Positions 17,160 through 28,888 of a stretch of 38,685 nt of DNA are shown here, piece after piece (position 1 is the stretch's first letter; the number at the start of each line of letters is the position of its first letter). Made by a program: the position numbers and the translations under genes. This DNA is from an uncultured Pseudomonadota bacterium (lineage in GTDB: Bacteria; Myxococcota_A; UBA796; SXON01). The stretch lies in the NCBI GenBank assembly GCA_903844155.1, contig CAIMSU010000321.1, positions 1 through 38,685 of the forward strand, written 5' to 3'. The notes beneath the pieces are model-generated. The model was not told the origin of the DNA and searched no databases. It worked only from the letters and a program-made list of their open reading frames with translations.

Positions 17160-17555
17160 TCAGCCCCCGAGCACGTCGCGCATGTGCACGAAGTAGTGGT
17201 CCTCCCAGCCCTCGCGGTACATGTCGCCCTGGCCTACGGGGATGCCGTCGTGCTGCAGGGTCAAGCGGGTGCCGGCGCCTTCGGCGGCGAAGTGGAGATC
17301 CAGGCGGCTCGGGGGGTCGTCCGCGTCGAACTCGGCGGTGCGCCAGGTCTGTACGATGCGGTCGGGCGCGATCGTCAGGGTCGTGCCCTCGATGTAGCCA
17401 TCCCAGGCGGAGTACTCGCCACCCTCGAGCGCGTCGATCACGGCGGTCGCGCCCCCGGTGAAGCGGGCGTGCCAGGCGGGATCGAGCCAGCGCGCGAGCA
17501 GGGACGCGGGCGCGACGGGAAAATACTCGGAGAGCGTGAGGGAATCGGTGGACAT
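17160..17555 (-). CDS. AHSA1/SRPBCC-fold protein (activator of Hsp90 ATPase homologue-like)
   Basis: A 131-residue soluble protein of the START/Bet v1-like fold. The sequence pattern ARWLDPAWHARFTGG...AWDGYIEGTTLTIAPDRIVQTWR...SRLDLHFAAEGAGTRLTLQHDGIP...YREGWEDHYFVHMRDVL matches the AHSA1 family, in which the final GW...YF helix is diagnostic. Function in bacteria is poorly defined; eukaryotic Aha1 stimulates Hsp90. It lies only 13 bases downstream of the nrdJ stop on the same strand, so it probably rides on the nrdJ transcript. Confidence 0.88.
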   Translation of the reverse strand: MSTDSLTLSEYFPVAPASLLARWLDPAWHARFTGGATAVIDALEGGEYSAWDGYIEGTTLTIAPDRIVQTWRTAEFDADDPPSRLDLHFAAEGAGTRLTLQHDGIPVGQGDMYREGWEDHYFVHMRDVLGG

Positions 17556-17568
17556 TCCCCAGACTACC

Positions 17569-20500
17569 TCACGAACAGCCGCTCGTCCCGCCGCAGGTCA
17601 TGCACTTCAGGCACGTCCCGTTGCGCACCATGGTCATCGCGCTGCAATCGGGGCAGGCGTCGCCCTCGTAGCCCTGGGCCTTGGCGTCCCGGATCGCGGA
17701 GGCGGCGCGGGCCATGCTCTTGGAAGCGGCGCTTTGGCCCTGCGTGCTTTGACCCGGCCCGGAGGCGTGCGCGTCCGATCGCGGCGGGATCGAGGCCCGG
17801 GGTGAGGCGGCGACGGTCGCGCTGACCCGCGGGGCGTCGTCGACGTTGATGGCAGCGTCGTTGATCATCACGCTGGAGATGGGCATGACCTCCTCGTCGG
17901 ACCAGGTCGGCTCCTCTTCGTGGTGCAGCGTGTCGTGGCGCAGCGCCTCGGGGTCGACGTGCGCGAGATCGCTTCGTCCAAGGTAGTTGATCGCCAGCTC
18001 GCGGAAGATGTAGTCGATGACGCTCGTGGCCATCTTGATGCGCGAGTTTCCCTTCACCATGCCGTTGGGCTCGAAGCGGCTGAACAGGAACTGGTCGGCG
18101 AAGCGCTCCAGCGGCACGCCGTGCTGCAGTCCGATGCTGATCGCGATCGCAAAACTGTTCATCAAGCTGCGGAAAGCGGCGCCCTCCTTGTGCATGTCGA
18201 TGAAGATCTCGCCGATGGACCCGTCCTCGTACTCGCCGGTCCGCAAAAACACCTTGTGACCGCCGACGATCGCCTTCTGCGTGTAGCCGCTGCGACGATC
18301 CGGCAACCGGCGCCGCTTGGCCAGGTACCGGATGATGACCTTCTCGGACATCTGCAATGCCTGCTCGGTGGGCGACTGCTGGAAGAACGCGTCTGCCGAG
18401 GGCAATTCGCCCGGCGCCGAAGGGCGCTCGCCTTCGCGCTCTGCCGTGTCGATGGCCGCGAAGAGATCGGCCGCGAACATCGAGGAGAGGGGCTGCGAGA
18501 GCTTGGATCCGTCGCGGTAGATCGCGTTCGCCTTGATCGCGAGGCGCCAGGACATCAGGTAGGCCTGCTTCACGTCCTCGACCGTTGCGTCGTTCGGCAT
18601 GTTGATGGTCTTGGAGATGGCGCCCGAGATGAAGGGCTGGCAGGCGGCCATCATGCGGATGTGGGCCTCGTAGCTGATGTATCGCACACCCGTGCGGCCG
18701 CAGCGGTTGGCGCAGTCGAACACGGCCAGGTGCTCGGGCTTGAGGTACGGGGCCCCTTCAAGCGTCATCGTGCCGCTGGCGAAGGCGTTGGCGGCGTCGA
18801 TCTGGCCGCGGGAGAAGCCGATGGCTTCGAGCAGATCGAAGCTCGGCTCGCCGAGCTGGGCGCTGGACAGCCCGAGCACGTCCCGACAGAACGCCTCACC
18901 GAGGGAGTGGCGGTTGAAGGCGAATTTGATGTCGAACGCACCCGGGAGGCCCTTCTCGATCTTCGCAAGCGTGCCGTCGTCAAAACCCTTCGCGCGCAGG
19001 GTGTCGTTGTTCACGCCGGGCGCGCCCTTGAGCGTGCCGTGCCCGAGCGCGTAGTAGAGGATCTCCTGGATCTGCGCGTCGGTGTAGCCGAGGCGCTTGA
19101 GCGCCGGGGGGACCGACTCGTTGGCGATCTTGAAGTAGCCGCCACCGGCCAGCTTCTTGAACTTCACCAGCGCGAAGTCGGGCTCGATTCCCGTCGTGTC
19201 GCAGTCCATGACCAGGCCGATGGTGCCGGTGGGCGCGATGACGGTGGTCTGCGCGTTGCGGTAGCCATGCGCTTCGCCGAGCTCGATGGCCTGATCCCAG
19301 GCGTTGCGGGCCGCGGCGAGCAGGTCCTTCGGGCATTTTTCGGGTGAGAGGCCGACGGGGCGGATGGTGAGGCCCTCGTACTCGGTCGCGGGCGCGTTGT
19401 AGGCAGCGCGGCGGTGGTTGCGCATGACGCGGAGCATGGGCTCGCGGTTCTTCTTGAAGCCGGGGAAAGGCCCTTTCTCCTTGGCGATGTGGGCGCTGGT
19501 CGCGTAGCTGTCGCCGGTGAGGATGGCGGAGAGGCCACCGCAGATGGCGCGACCGTCTGCGGAGTCGTAGGGGACGCCCATCACCATGAGCATCGCACCG
19601 AGGTTGGCGTAGCCGAGGCCCAACGTGCGGAAGTCCCAGGAGAGCTTGGCGATCTGCGGGCTCGGGTACTGCGCCATGCCGACGGAGATCTCGAGCACGA
19701 TCGTCCACAGGTGGATGGCGTGTCGGTAGCCGGCGATGTCAAACGCGCCGGTCTTCACGTCGTAGAACTTCATCAGGTTCAACGAGGCGAGATTGCACGC
19801 CGTGTCGTCCAGGAACATGTACTCGGAGCACGGGTTCGAGGCGTTGATCCGCCCGTCCTCCGGGCAGGTGTGCCACTCGTTGATGGTCGTGTCGAACTGC
19901 ACGCCGGGGTCCGCGCAGGCCCACGCCGCCATCGCGATGTCGTCCCACAGCTCTTTTGCCTGCATGGACTTGACGATCTTGCTGCTGTTGCGGTTGCGGA
20001 GGTGCCACTCCTCGTCGCGCAGCATCGCGTCCATGAACGCGTTCGGCACCCGGACGGAGTTGTTGGAGTTCTGGCCCGAGACCGTCGCATACCCCTCGCC
20101 GTCCCAGTCAGTGTCGTACGCCGGGAATTCGATGCCGGTGTAGCCCTGCTTCGCGAATTGCAGCGTGCGGACGATGTAGTTGTCGTTGACCCCCACCGCG
20201 CGCGCCTCGCGCATCGCCCTGCGCAACGCGGCGTTGTGGCGCGGATCGAAGCGCCGCGCGCCCAGCAGCTCGCCGTCCGCCCCCGCGTGGTCCTTGCACG
20301 CCACAATGACGGCGTTGAGGTGCTTCTGGTTGAGCTGCGAGCCGGTGACCAGCGCCGCGACCTTCTGCTCCTCGTGCACCTTCCAGTCCACGAACCGCTC
20401 GATGTCCGGATGATCGAGGTCCAAACACACCATCTTGGCAGCGCGCCGCGTCGTCCCACCGGACTTGATGGCACCCGCCGCCCGGTCCCCGATCTTCAGG

Positions 20501-21297
20501 AAGCTCATCAGCCCGGAGCTGCGCCCGCCACCCGAGAGTCGCTCGCCTTCGCCGCGGATCTTCGAGAAATTGGTGCCTGTGCCCGACCCGTACTTGAACA
20601 GGCGCGCCTCGCGCGTCCACAGGTCCATGATCCCGCCATCGTTGACCAGATCGTCCGCCACCGACTGGATGAAGCAGGCGTGGGGCTGGGGCCGCTCGTA
20701 CGACGACGTCGACGCGACCACCTTCTTCGCCTTCTCATCGAAGTAGTAGTGGCCTTGCGCGGGCCCGTCGATTCCGTAGGCCCAGTGCAGGCCGGTGTTG
20801 AACCACTGGGGTGAATTCGGGGCGCAGATCTGCGCTGCGAGCATGTACCGAAGCTCGTCGTAGAACGCCTTCGCGTCGTCCTCCGTCGAGAAGATGCCGT
20901 CCTTCCATCCCCAGTACGTCCAGCACCCGGCGAGGCGGTCGAACACCTGCCGCCCGTCGCGCTCCGGCCCATACCGGCGGTCGGCGCTCACGGCGGCGAT
21001 CGCCTCCTCATCCACCACGCGGCGGGAGAGCCATGCGGGCATGCCCTTTTCCGCCACCGGCTTGGTCGCGGCGGGAATCCCCGCCTTCCGGAAGTATTTC
21101 TGCGCGAGGATGTCCACAGCCACCTGCGACCAGCCGGCCGGCACCTTCACGTCCTCGGCCTCGAAAACGACGCTGCCATCGGGGTTCCGGATCTCGGAGC
21201 GACGGCTGACGAAGTCCAGCGTGTCGTACGGGGACGCCGCCTGCGTGGCGGGCAGGAACGGCTGGGGATCGGGGGTGAAGCGGCGGGCGATGTGCAT
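17569..21297 (-). CDS. nrdJ: Adenosylcobalamin-dependent (class II) ribonucleotide reductase
   Basis: A 1242-residue enzyme that reduces ribonucleotides to deoxyribonucleotides with B12 and without oxygen, supplying DNA precursors. Visible features: [12 protein letters not shown] (about 158-169), PHACFIQSV with Cys 208 of the redox pair, the thiyl-radical site NPCSEY with C490, a later [19 protein letters not shown] segment, and a C-terminal cysteine motif CPDC...CLKCMTCGG near residues 1215-1240 (zinc-ribbon and shuttle Cys). This is the long bacterial NrdJ type. The start MHIARRFTP is chosen at 21297; an in-frame ATG at 21360 would add 21 unlikely residues. An upstream promoter and two NrdR-like boxes are described separately. 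No nrdR gene lies in the window. Confidence 0.96.
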   Translation of the reverse strand: MHIARRFTPDPQPFLPATQAASPYDTLDFVSRRSEIRNPDGSVVFEAEDVKVPAGWSQVAVDILAQKYFRKAGIPAATKPVAEKGMPAWLSRRVVDEEAIAAVSADRRYGPERDGRQVFDRLAGCWTYWGWKDGIFSTEDDAKAFYDELRYMLAAQICAPNSPQWFNTGLHWAYGIDGPAQGHYYFDEKAKKVVASTSSYERPQPHACFIQSVADDLVNDGGIMDLWTREARLFKYGSGTGTNFSKIRGEGERLSGGGRSSGLMSFLKIGDRAAGAIKSGGTTRRAAKMVCLDLDHPDIERFVDWKVHEEQKVAALVTGSQLNQKHLNAVIVACKDHAGADGELLGARRFDPRHNAALRRAMREARAVGVNDNYIVRTLQFAKQGYTGIEFPAYDTDWDGEGYATVSGQNSNNSVRVPNAFMDAMLRDEEWHLRNRNSSKIVKSMQAKELWDDIAMAAWACADPGVQFDTTINEWHTCPEDGRINASNPCSEYMFLDDTACNLASLNLMKFYDVKTGAFDIAGYRHAIHLWTIVLEISVGMAQYPSPQIAKLSWDFRTLGLGYANLGAMLMVMGVPYDSADGRAICGGLSAILTGDSYATSAHIAKEKGPFPGFKKNREPMLRVMRNHRRAAYNAPATEYEGLTIRPVGLSPEKCPKDLLAAARNAWDQAIELGEAHGYRNAQTTVIAPTGTIGLVMDCDTTGIEPDFALVKFKKLAGGGYFKIANESVPPALKRLGYTDAQIQEILYYALGHGTLKGAPGVNNDTLRAKGFDDGTLAKIEKGLPGAFDIKFAFNRHSLGEAFCRDVLGLSSAQLGEPSFDLLEAIGFSRGQIDAANAFASGTMTLEGAPYLKPEHLAVFDCANRCGRTGVRYISYEAHIRMMAACQPFISGAISKTINMPNDATVEDVKQAYLMSWRLAIKANAIYRDGSKLSQPLSSMFAADLFAAIDTAEREGERPSAPGELPSADAFFQQSPTEQALQMSEKVIIRYLAKRRRLPDRRSGYTQKAIVGGHKVFLRTGEYEDGSIGEIFIDMHKEGAAFRSLMNSFAIAISIGLQHGVPLERFADQFLFSRFEPNGMVKGNSRIKMATSVIDYIFRELAINYLGRSDLAHVDPEALRHDTLHHEEEPTWSDEEVMPISSVMINDAAINVDDAPRVSATVAASPRASIPPRSDAHASGPGQSTQGQSAASKSMARAASAIRDAKAQGYEGDACPDCSAMTMVRNGTCLKCMTCGGTSGCS

Positions 21298-21399
21298 GGG
21301 GATCCGAGAGTGAGGGGCGAGGAAGGAGCCGCTGACGGGTTGGCGACCTGCTCGGCGCATGAGCGACGGCGGTCGTGCGGACCCGGACGGGGAACTGGC

Positions 21400-21428
21400 A
21401 TTCTATGAAAGCCGGCGCGACAAATCAA
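21400..21428 (-). promoter_or_regulatory. Predicted sigma70-type promoter of nrdJ
   Basis: On the minus strand TTGATT (21423-21428) and TAGAAT (21400-21405) are separated by exactly 17 bases. Transcription would start near 21393, giving a leader of about 95 bases before the nrdJ ATG at 21297. Both hexamers match consensus at four to five positions, and the NrdR-like boxes begin just upstream of it. Confidence 0.6.
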
Positions 21429-21435
21429 GGGGCTA

Positions 21436-21483
21436 CCCCCACATATGGTGGCTTTCTTTTTGCCGACCCACTACATCATGTGT
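21436..21483. promoter_or_regulatory. Pair of NrdR-box-like sites upstream of nrdJ
   Basis: Two 16-mers, CCCCCACATATGGTGG (21436-21451) and CCACTACATCATGTGT (21468-21483), match the NrdR-box consensus acaCwAtATaTwGtgt at about 10 and 12 of 16 positions. They start 32 bases apart, close to three helical turns, the spacing known for the tandem boxes bound by the dNTP-sensing repressor NrdR. Their position just upstream of the nrdJ promoter fits repression or modulation of this operon. Confidence 0.6.
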
Positions 21484-21512
21484 CCATAGGTTGTGCGGTC
21501 AACAGGGCCAGG

Positions 21513-21532
21513 TTATCCGCATGTTATCCATA
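21513..21532 (+). promoter_or_regulatory. Two DnaA-box-like 9-mers
   Basis: TTATCCGCA (21513-21521) and TTATCCATA (21524-21532) each differ by one base from the DnaA box TTATCCACA and lie 2 bases apart in direct orientation. In Escherichia coli the nrdAB promoter also carries DnaA boxes linking dNTP synthesis to replication. Here they lie about 120 bases upstream of the nrdJ promoter and 130 bases before the MerR gene. Confidence 0.4.
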
Positions 21533-21622
21533 ACGAAGTTGGATTGTTGGGATTTCAGGCGCCAAAGGCAGCGTTCCGGAGGCTTCGGGCCGGGTGCGCC
21601 GCGGGACCGTGAATCAAAAAGA

Positions 21623-21654
21623 AGTTGACATCAACTACTGTCATGTTTACAGTA
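21623..21654 (+). promoter_or_regulatory. Strong promoter with two dyads in front of the MerR gene
   Basis: A consensus -35 TTGACA (21625-21630), a 17-base spacer and -10 TACAGT (21648-21653) form a near-ideal promoter. Two perfect dyads overlap it: AGTTGACATCAACT (21623-21636) over the -35, and TACTGT-N7-ACAGTA (21636-21654) over the spacer and -10. Initiation six to seven bases past the -10 lands on the ATG at 21660, so the mRNA should be leaderless. The dyads are natural operators for the MerR protein itself (autoregulation is inferred). Confidence 0.7.
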
Positions 21655-21659
21655 TGGTC

Positions 21660-22169
21660 ATGCTCCCCGACCCCACCGTCCGCTACAGCCTGCCCGAGCT
21701 GGTCGACGCCGCCGGCGCCGTGCTCAGGGGTATGCCGGGGCTCGCCGGCGCCAGCGATCAGCGCGTCAACCCCGCGCCGGACGTGCGAACGCTCCGCTAC
21801 TACCAGAGCGTCGGGCTGCTCGACCGCCCGGAGAACGCGTGGCCGCGCGCCCAGTATTATGGGTATCGGCACCTGTTGCAGGTGGTCGCCATCAAGGCCC
21901 TGCAGGCCACGGGCGCGTCGCTGGGTCAGATCCAGACGGCCCTCGTCGGGCGGTCCGTCGCCGAACTTGAAGCGGCGATCCGCCCCGCGCTCGGCGCCTC
22001 GACGCCGCGCCCCGCACTCCCGGCGCAGCGCCCCCGCCTCGTGACCATCGAGCTGGCCCCTGGCCTTCTGCTCACCATCGACCCATCGCAGCACGACGTG
22101 GACGCCGTGCTCAGCAGCTTGTCCCCTGCACTTTCGCACCTTCCCTCAACCCCCGGAGCTCGCCCATGA
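21660..22169 (+). CDS. MerR-family transcriptional regulator
   Basis: A 169-residue DNA-binding regulator. The winged helix-turn-helix runs from about residue 8 to 75, with an extended loop between YSLPELVDAAGAVL and the recognition part VRTLRYYQSVGLL (42-54) and wing YGYRHL (67-72). A helical segment ALQATGASLGQIQTAL follows, then a Pro/Ala-rich linker and a short C-terminal element RLVTIELAPGLLLTI. No metal-binding Cys cluster is present, so it is not a mercury or copper sensor type. The ATG at 21660 is chosen because the promoter places the transcript start there; an ATG at 21654 overlaps the -10 region. Its stop overlaps the start of the VIT/vWA gene (ATGA), so the two proteins are made together. 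Confidence 0.85.
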   Translation: MLPDPTVRYSLPELVDAAGAVLRGMPGLAGASDQRVNPAPDVRTLRYYQSVGLLDRPENAWPRAQYYGYRHLLQVVAIKALQATGASLGQIQTALVGRSVAELEAAIRPALGASTPRPALPAQRPRLVTIELAPGLLLTIDPSQHDVDAVLSSLSPALSHLPSTPGARP

Positions 22170-24718
22170 CCACCCTCGCCGCCCCCGCCTGCCCCGTCTC
22201 CGTCCGCCCCACGCTCGCGACGCCCCATCCGCCCGCGAACGCGACGGACAACCCCGGCCTCGGCGGTCTCCTCGCGCTCCTGGACGGCCGCGAGACCGCC
22301 CTTCCGTTGTTGGAAGTGAAGGTCCGCACGCGCCTCACTGCGGTCGTCGCCCACACCACGGTGGAACAGCGGTTCGCCAACCCCGCGCGCGGGGGTCCCC
22401 GGACAGCGATGGAGGCCATCCACCTCTTCCCGATCCCCTCGCGGGGCGCCATCGTGGCCTGCGAGCTGCGCTGCGGCGAGGTGGTCGTGCGCGCGGTGTG
22501 CAAGGAGCGGCAGGAGGCGGAAGCGACGTTCGCCGACGCCCGCAGCCGCGGCAAGCGTGCGGCGCTGGTGACCCAGGAACGCGCCGACGTGCACACGCTG
22601 CGGGTGGCGAACCTGCCGTCCGGCGAGGAGGTCATCGTGCGCCTGGAGATCGTCGAGCGCCTGGACGCCGAGGATGGTCGCGTGGTCTGGCGTTTTCCGA
22701 CCGTCATCGCCCCCCGGTATCTGCCCGGACGGGAGACGGAATCGGGCGTTGGGCCGGGTGTTCTCCCCAATACGGATCGGGTCCCTGACGCTTCCCGCCT
22801 CGCCCCGCCGCTGCTCCTCGGTCCGGGCACGAAGCTCGATCTGGAGGTCACGCTCGACGGCACACCGGCGCGCACGGAGAGCTCCTTGCACGCGCTCTCG
22901 GTCTCGTTCGACGGCGGCCTTCGCATCGCCCCCTCCGGGGACGCTCGCTGCGACCGCGACTTCGTCCTCGCCGTCACCTGGGCCAACGCGGCAGGGCTGA
23001 GCAGCCGGGCGTGGACGGACGGCGCCTACACCCTCGTCCACGTCGAACCCCCGGCGGCGATCGGCGCGGGCCTCGGGCGAGACGCCATGTTCGTCGTGGA
23101 CATCTCGGGATCGATGGAGGGGACGAAGATCGACGCGGCACGCCGGGCGTTGACCGCCGCGCTGCACGGCCTGAACGCGGGGGACCGGTTCGCGCTGACC
23201 GCGTTTGACGATCGGCTGGAGCACTTCGCGCCGCAGGCCGCGGACGGATCTCCCGGCTTCGCGGTCTATGATTCGGCGAGCCTGGCCAGAGCGGACCGCT
23301 GGATCGCTGCGCTAAGGCCGCGGGGCGGGACGGAGATGCTGCCGGCGATCCAGGCGGCGCTGAAGGGGACGGTGCCCGCGGGTCGCCTCCGCAGCGTCCT
23401 GTTCGTCACGGACGGGCAGGCGCACAACGAGCAGGAGTTGGTCGCCGCGGTCGTGAATCGGCGCGTCGAAGCTGCTAAAGCCGGCGGCGAGGCCCGGTTC
23501 TTCACGCTCGGGATCGACACGGCGGTGAACGAGGCGCTCCTCGGTCGACTGGCGCGACTGGGCGGCGGCACGGCAACGTTCGCGACGCCCGCCGATGACA
23601 TCGAGGCGGTGGTCGCCAGGATGGAGGCGCGATTCGGGTCACCGATGGCGATCGACCTGAAGGTGTCGGGCGAGGGCGTCGAGGCCGCGAGGCCGGAAGC
23701 CGAGGCGCTTTACGCGGGTGTCAGCGTTGGCGTGCTGCTCAGGGGGGCGCCCGCACAGGTGGGGCTCAGCTACCGCACCCGGGGCGGGAACGAGGCGGTC
23801 GTGCTGACGACGACGACGTTGCCGGCGACGGATTCCCCGCTCGCGGCGCTCTGGGCACGCGAGCGCGTGGCGATGCTGGAGGACCGGCTGACGCTGAAGC
23901 CGTTCGAGGAGGAGGCGCTGCGGCCGGAGATCATCCGCGTTGCGCTCTCGGCCAGCATCGTGTCCCGATTCACGGCGTTCGTAGCGGTGGAGGAGAGCCG
24001 AACGGTGACGGGTGAACGGGTGACGGTCGTGCAACCCCACGCGCTGCCGGACCAGTGGGCAGCGCCCGGGGAGGTGATGCGGTCTGCGCCACCGCCCCCG
24101 GCAGCCTCAGGCGGCGCGGTGTACGCCAGCATGCGGGCGAGCGCGCCACGGGGCGTCCCCCAGGCCGGCCCGGCGCCGCGATCCCGCGCGATGCCCGCTG
24201 CCCCCGCAAAGAGCGCGTCCATCTTTGGCCGTGTCGCCAACCTGTTCCTTTCCGGCTCGGATGACGACACCGAGGCCGAGGAGAGCGCTCCCGCCGTACA
24301 CCACGCCTGCGAGCCGGCAGCCGCCCACTACGAGAGCGCGATGCAGCGTATTCCCGGCGCGGCGAGCCCCGACGCCGGCGGATCCTCCGACGCAGCGTCG
24401 TTCGCCGACTCCCACCTCGCCTCGACCCAGTCGGCAGACGGCAGCTTTGGCGGCGACGTGGACCGCACCGCGGCCGCGCTCCTCGTGCTGGTGCTCAACG
24501 GGAGCACGCGCACGTCCGGCCTTCGCAAGCGGAACGTCCAGAAGGCCGCCGCCTGGCTGCTTGCCCGCCCTGAAGCTGGGATTCCCACCTCGTCGGCGGC
24601 CCTGGCGCTCGCGGTGCTCTACGCGGCAGAGCGAGGCGAGGTGCCGAAAGGCCCTTGGCCGGCGCTCTACTCGGCCGGCTCCGAGGGCGCGATGCTCCGG
24701 GCGCACCCGCAGGGCTGA
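22166..24718 (+). CDS. VIT domain plus von Willebrand factor A domain protein
   Basis: An 850-residue protein with no signal peptide, so probably cytoplasmic. An inter-alpha-trypsin-inhibitor-like VIT domain spans about 45-175 (LLEVKVRTRLTAVVAHTTVEQRF..., then AVCKERQEAEATFADARSRGKRAAL). A vWA domain follows at about 305-480 with an intact metal-ion-dependent adhesion site: D312-I-S314-G-S316, a later threonine region, and FVTDGQAHN. After a low-complexity Pro/Ala region (about 640-740) the C-terminus has QSADGSFGGDVDRTAAALLVLVL...RKRNVQKAAAWLL, a helical module often found at the end of bacterial VIT-vWA proteins. It is translationally coupled to the MerR regulator. The biochemical role of bacterial VIT-vWA proteins is not established. 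Confidence 0.92.
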   Translation: MTTLAAPACPVSVRPTLATPHPPANATDNPGLGGLLALLDGRETALPLLEVKVRTRLTAVVAHTTVEQRFANPARGGPRTAMEAIHLFPIPSRGAIVACELRCGEVVVRAVCKERQEAEATFADARSRGKRAALVTQERADVHTLRVANLPSGEEVIVRLEIVERLDAEDGRVVWRFPTVIAPRYLPGRETESGVGPGVLPNTDRVPDASRLAPPLLLGPGTKLDLEVTLDGTPARTESSLHALSVSFDGGLRIAPSGDARCDRDFVLAVTWANAAGLSSRAWTDGAYTLVHVEPPAAIGAGLGRDAMFVVDISGSMEGTKIDAARRALTAALHGLNAGDRFALTAFDDRLEHFAPQAADGSPGFAVYDSASLARADRWIAALRPRGGTEMLPAIQAALKGTVPAGRLRSVLFVTDGQAHNEQELVAAVVNRRVEAAKAGGEARFFTLGIDTAVNEALLGRLARLGGGTATFATPADDIEAVVARMEARFGSPMAIDLKVSGEGVEAARPEAEALYAGVSVGVLLRGAPAQVGLSYRTRGGNEAVVLTTTTLPATDSPLAALWARERVAMLEDRLTLKPFEEEALRPEIIRVALSASIVSRFTAFVAVEESRTVTGERVTVVQPHALPDQWAAPGEVMRSAPPPPAASGGAVYASMRASAPRGVPQAGPAPRSRAMPAAPAKSASIFGRVANLFLSGSDDDTEAEESAPAVHHACEPAAAHYESAMQRIPGAASPDAGGSSDAASFADSHLASTQSADGSFGGDVDRTAAALLVLVLNGSTRTSGLRKRNVQKAAAWLLARPEAGIPTSSAALALAVLYAAERGEVPKGPWPALYSAGSEGAMLRAHPQG

Positions 24719-24836
24719 TGGCGACCCGCTCCGGCGACGAAATCGGCCCGACCGATCCGCCAGGCCCGGACCGCCGCCCGTCGGCGCGCGCGTTTCCGGA
24801 TACGATCCCTCCTCACCCCCAAACCGAGGTTTGTCC

Positions 24837-25418
24837 ATGCTCCGTTCTTCCGCTCGCTCCCTCGTCGCCCTCGCCATAGTTTCCCTCGCCGCGGCGCTGA
24901 CCCCGCGCACCGCCCACGCAGGCGTCGGCTTCACCGCTGGTGGATATGCCTATAGCGACGGGACGAATTTCGCGCCGAGCATCGACTACCGCGCGAAGGG
25001 CTGGCTCGTGCAGGTCCATCTCCTCGACCTCCTCGCCGGCCCCGCCGCTGGCGGCAAGTTTGGCGTGAACACGGGCCTGGACGTGACGAAGGAGGCCATG
25101 AAGCGGAAGGTTGGACCCGAGGTGGAAGGCGTCTTCATGCCGGGCCTCGGTTTTCGTGTCGCCGACAGCGGGATCTACGCGACCGGAGCAGGCGGCGGCA
25201 GCAGCGTCGGCTTCAACGTCATGGCCGAAGGGCGGTTGGGCGCCGAGATGAAGAAGGGGATCGGCTTCGGGATGTACGTCGTGCCCGCGGTCGGCATCTC
25301 CGACATCGGGGGCGGGAAGATCCGGCCCAACTACGGCGGCGGCGTCGAGGTGAGCGCGTGGTTTGCGGACGGCGGCGGGGGCGCGGCGGGCGGAGGGCGG
25401 CACGGACGGGGGCGATGA
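24837..25418 (+). CDS. Secreted glycine-rich beta protein of unknown function
   Basis: A 193-residue protein with a signal peptide (1-28, ending TAHA then GVGF). The mature part is rich in Gly, aromatic residues and alternating hydrophobic residues (GFTAGGYAYSDGTNFAPSIDY, GKFGVNTGLDV, GIGFGMYVVPAVGISD), which suggests outer-membrane or periplasmic beta structure. The tail is Gly/Arg-rich. I do not recognise the family. The preceding 118 bases hold no gene and no clear promoter. Its stop overlaps the thioesterase start (ATGA at 25415-25418), so they form one transcript. Confidence 0.7.
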   Translation: MLRSSARSLVALAIVSLAAALTPRTAHAGVGFTAGGYAYSDGTNFAPSIDYRAKGWLVQVHLLDLLAGPAAGGKFGVNTGLDVTKEAMKRKVGPEVEGVFMPGLGFRVADSGIYATGAGGGSSVGFNVMAEGRLGAEMKKGIGFGMYVVPAVGISDIGGGKIRPNYGGGVEVSAWFADGGGGAAGGGRHGRGR

Positions 25419-25900
25419 ACGTCGATAAACCTGAAGTCCCGGTCCTGCGCACGCGCGTGGAGATGACGCAGCTCGTCCTCCCCGAGCATACCAACGCGAT
25501 GGGGACCATCTTCGGCGGGCAGGTCGCGGCGTGGATCGACATCTGCGCCGCGATCTCGGCACAGCGCTTCTGCCGTCGCCAGTGCGTGACGATCGCGATT
25601 GACAGCCTCGAATTCCTCCATCCCATCCAGCGGGGTCACATCGCCATCTTCCAGGCCTGCGTGAACGCGGCGTGGGGCAAGTCGATGGAGATCGGGGTGC
25701 GCGTGGAGGGCGAAGATCCGATGACGGGCGACCGGACGCACACCGCGAGCGCCTACTGCACCTTCGTGGCGTTGGACGCCAATGGTCGGCCGACGATCGT
25801 CCCGAAGCTGCTCTGCGGGACGGAGGACGAGCTCCGCCGACGGGCAGAGGCGGAGATCCGGCGCGGAGATCGGCTGCGACGGGCCAATCGGGCTCCGTAG
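25415..25900 (+). CDS. Acyl-CoA thioesterase, hotdog fold (YciA/BFIT-like)
   Basis: A 161-residue single hotdog domain enzyme that hydrolyses acyl-CoA to free acid and CoA. The N-terminal block VEMTQLVLPEHTNAMGTIFGGQVAAWID has the HxNxxGTxFGGxxxxWxD motif that contains the catalytic Asn-Asp pair of the YciA/acyl-CoA thioester hydrolase family; SMEIGVRVEGEDPMTGDRTHTASAYCTFVALD follows as the second strand pair. The start at 25415 is fixed by the ATGA overlap; the open frame reads further upstream inside the secreted-protein gene. Chain-length preference unknown. Confidence 0.93.
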   Translation: MNVDKPEVPVLRTRVEMTQLVLPEHTNAMGTIFGGQVAAWIDICAAISAQRFCRRQCVTIAIDSLEFLHPIQRGHIAIFQACVNAAWGKSMEIGVRVEGEDPMTGDRTHTASAYCTFVALDANGRPTIVPKLLCGTEDELRRRAEAEIRRGDRLRRANRAP

Positions 25901-25924
25901 CAGGCGGCTGGTAGTCGGGAACGC

Positions 25925-25953
25925 TTGCGACGACGCGGGGAACCGCGTAGGGT
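25925..25953 (+). promoter_or_regulatory. Possible promoter of the long MopE lipoprotein gene
   Basis: TTGCGA (25925-25930) and TAGGGT (25948-25953) are 17 bases apart; initiation near 25960 would leave a short leader containing CGGAG (25962-25966), seven bases before the ATG at 25973. Confidence 0.4.
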
Positions 25954-25972
25954 TCTGCTATCGGAGTCCGCC

Positions 25973-28884
<2,912 letters not shown>

Positions 28885-28888
<4 letters not shown>

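Larger units (their letters stand above)
21298..21659. other. Control region between nrdJ and the MerR gene
   Basis: A 362-base divergent intergenic region that is AT-richer than its surroundings. From nrdJ outward it holds: a GC-rich leader (21298-21393), an nrdJ promoter (21400-21428), two NrdR-box-like 16-mers (21436-21483), two DnaA-box-like 9-mers (21513-21532) and the MerR promoter with two dyads (21623-21654). I looked for a cobalamin riboswitch B12 box and saw none. Confidence 0.7.

Noticed and set aside
17920-20814. Two long plus-strand open frames (475 and 466 codons)
   Set aside because: They lie opposite nrdJ, whose motifs are unmistakable. The plus frames are caused by high GC3 and have no domain.
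21298-21440. Cobalamin riboswitch upstream of nrdJ
   Set aside because: No B12-box-like sequence or suitable fold seen in the leader by eye; a covariance search would be decisive.
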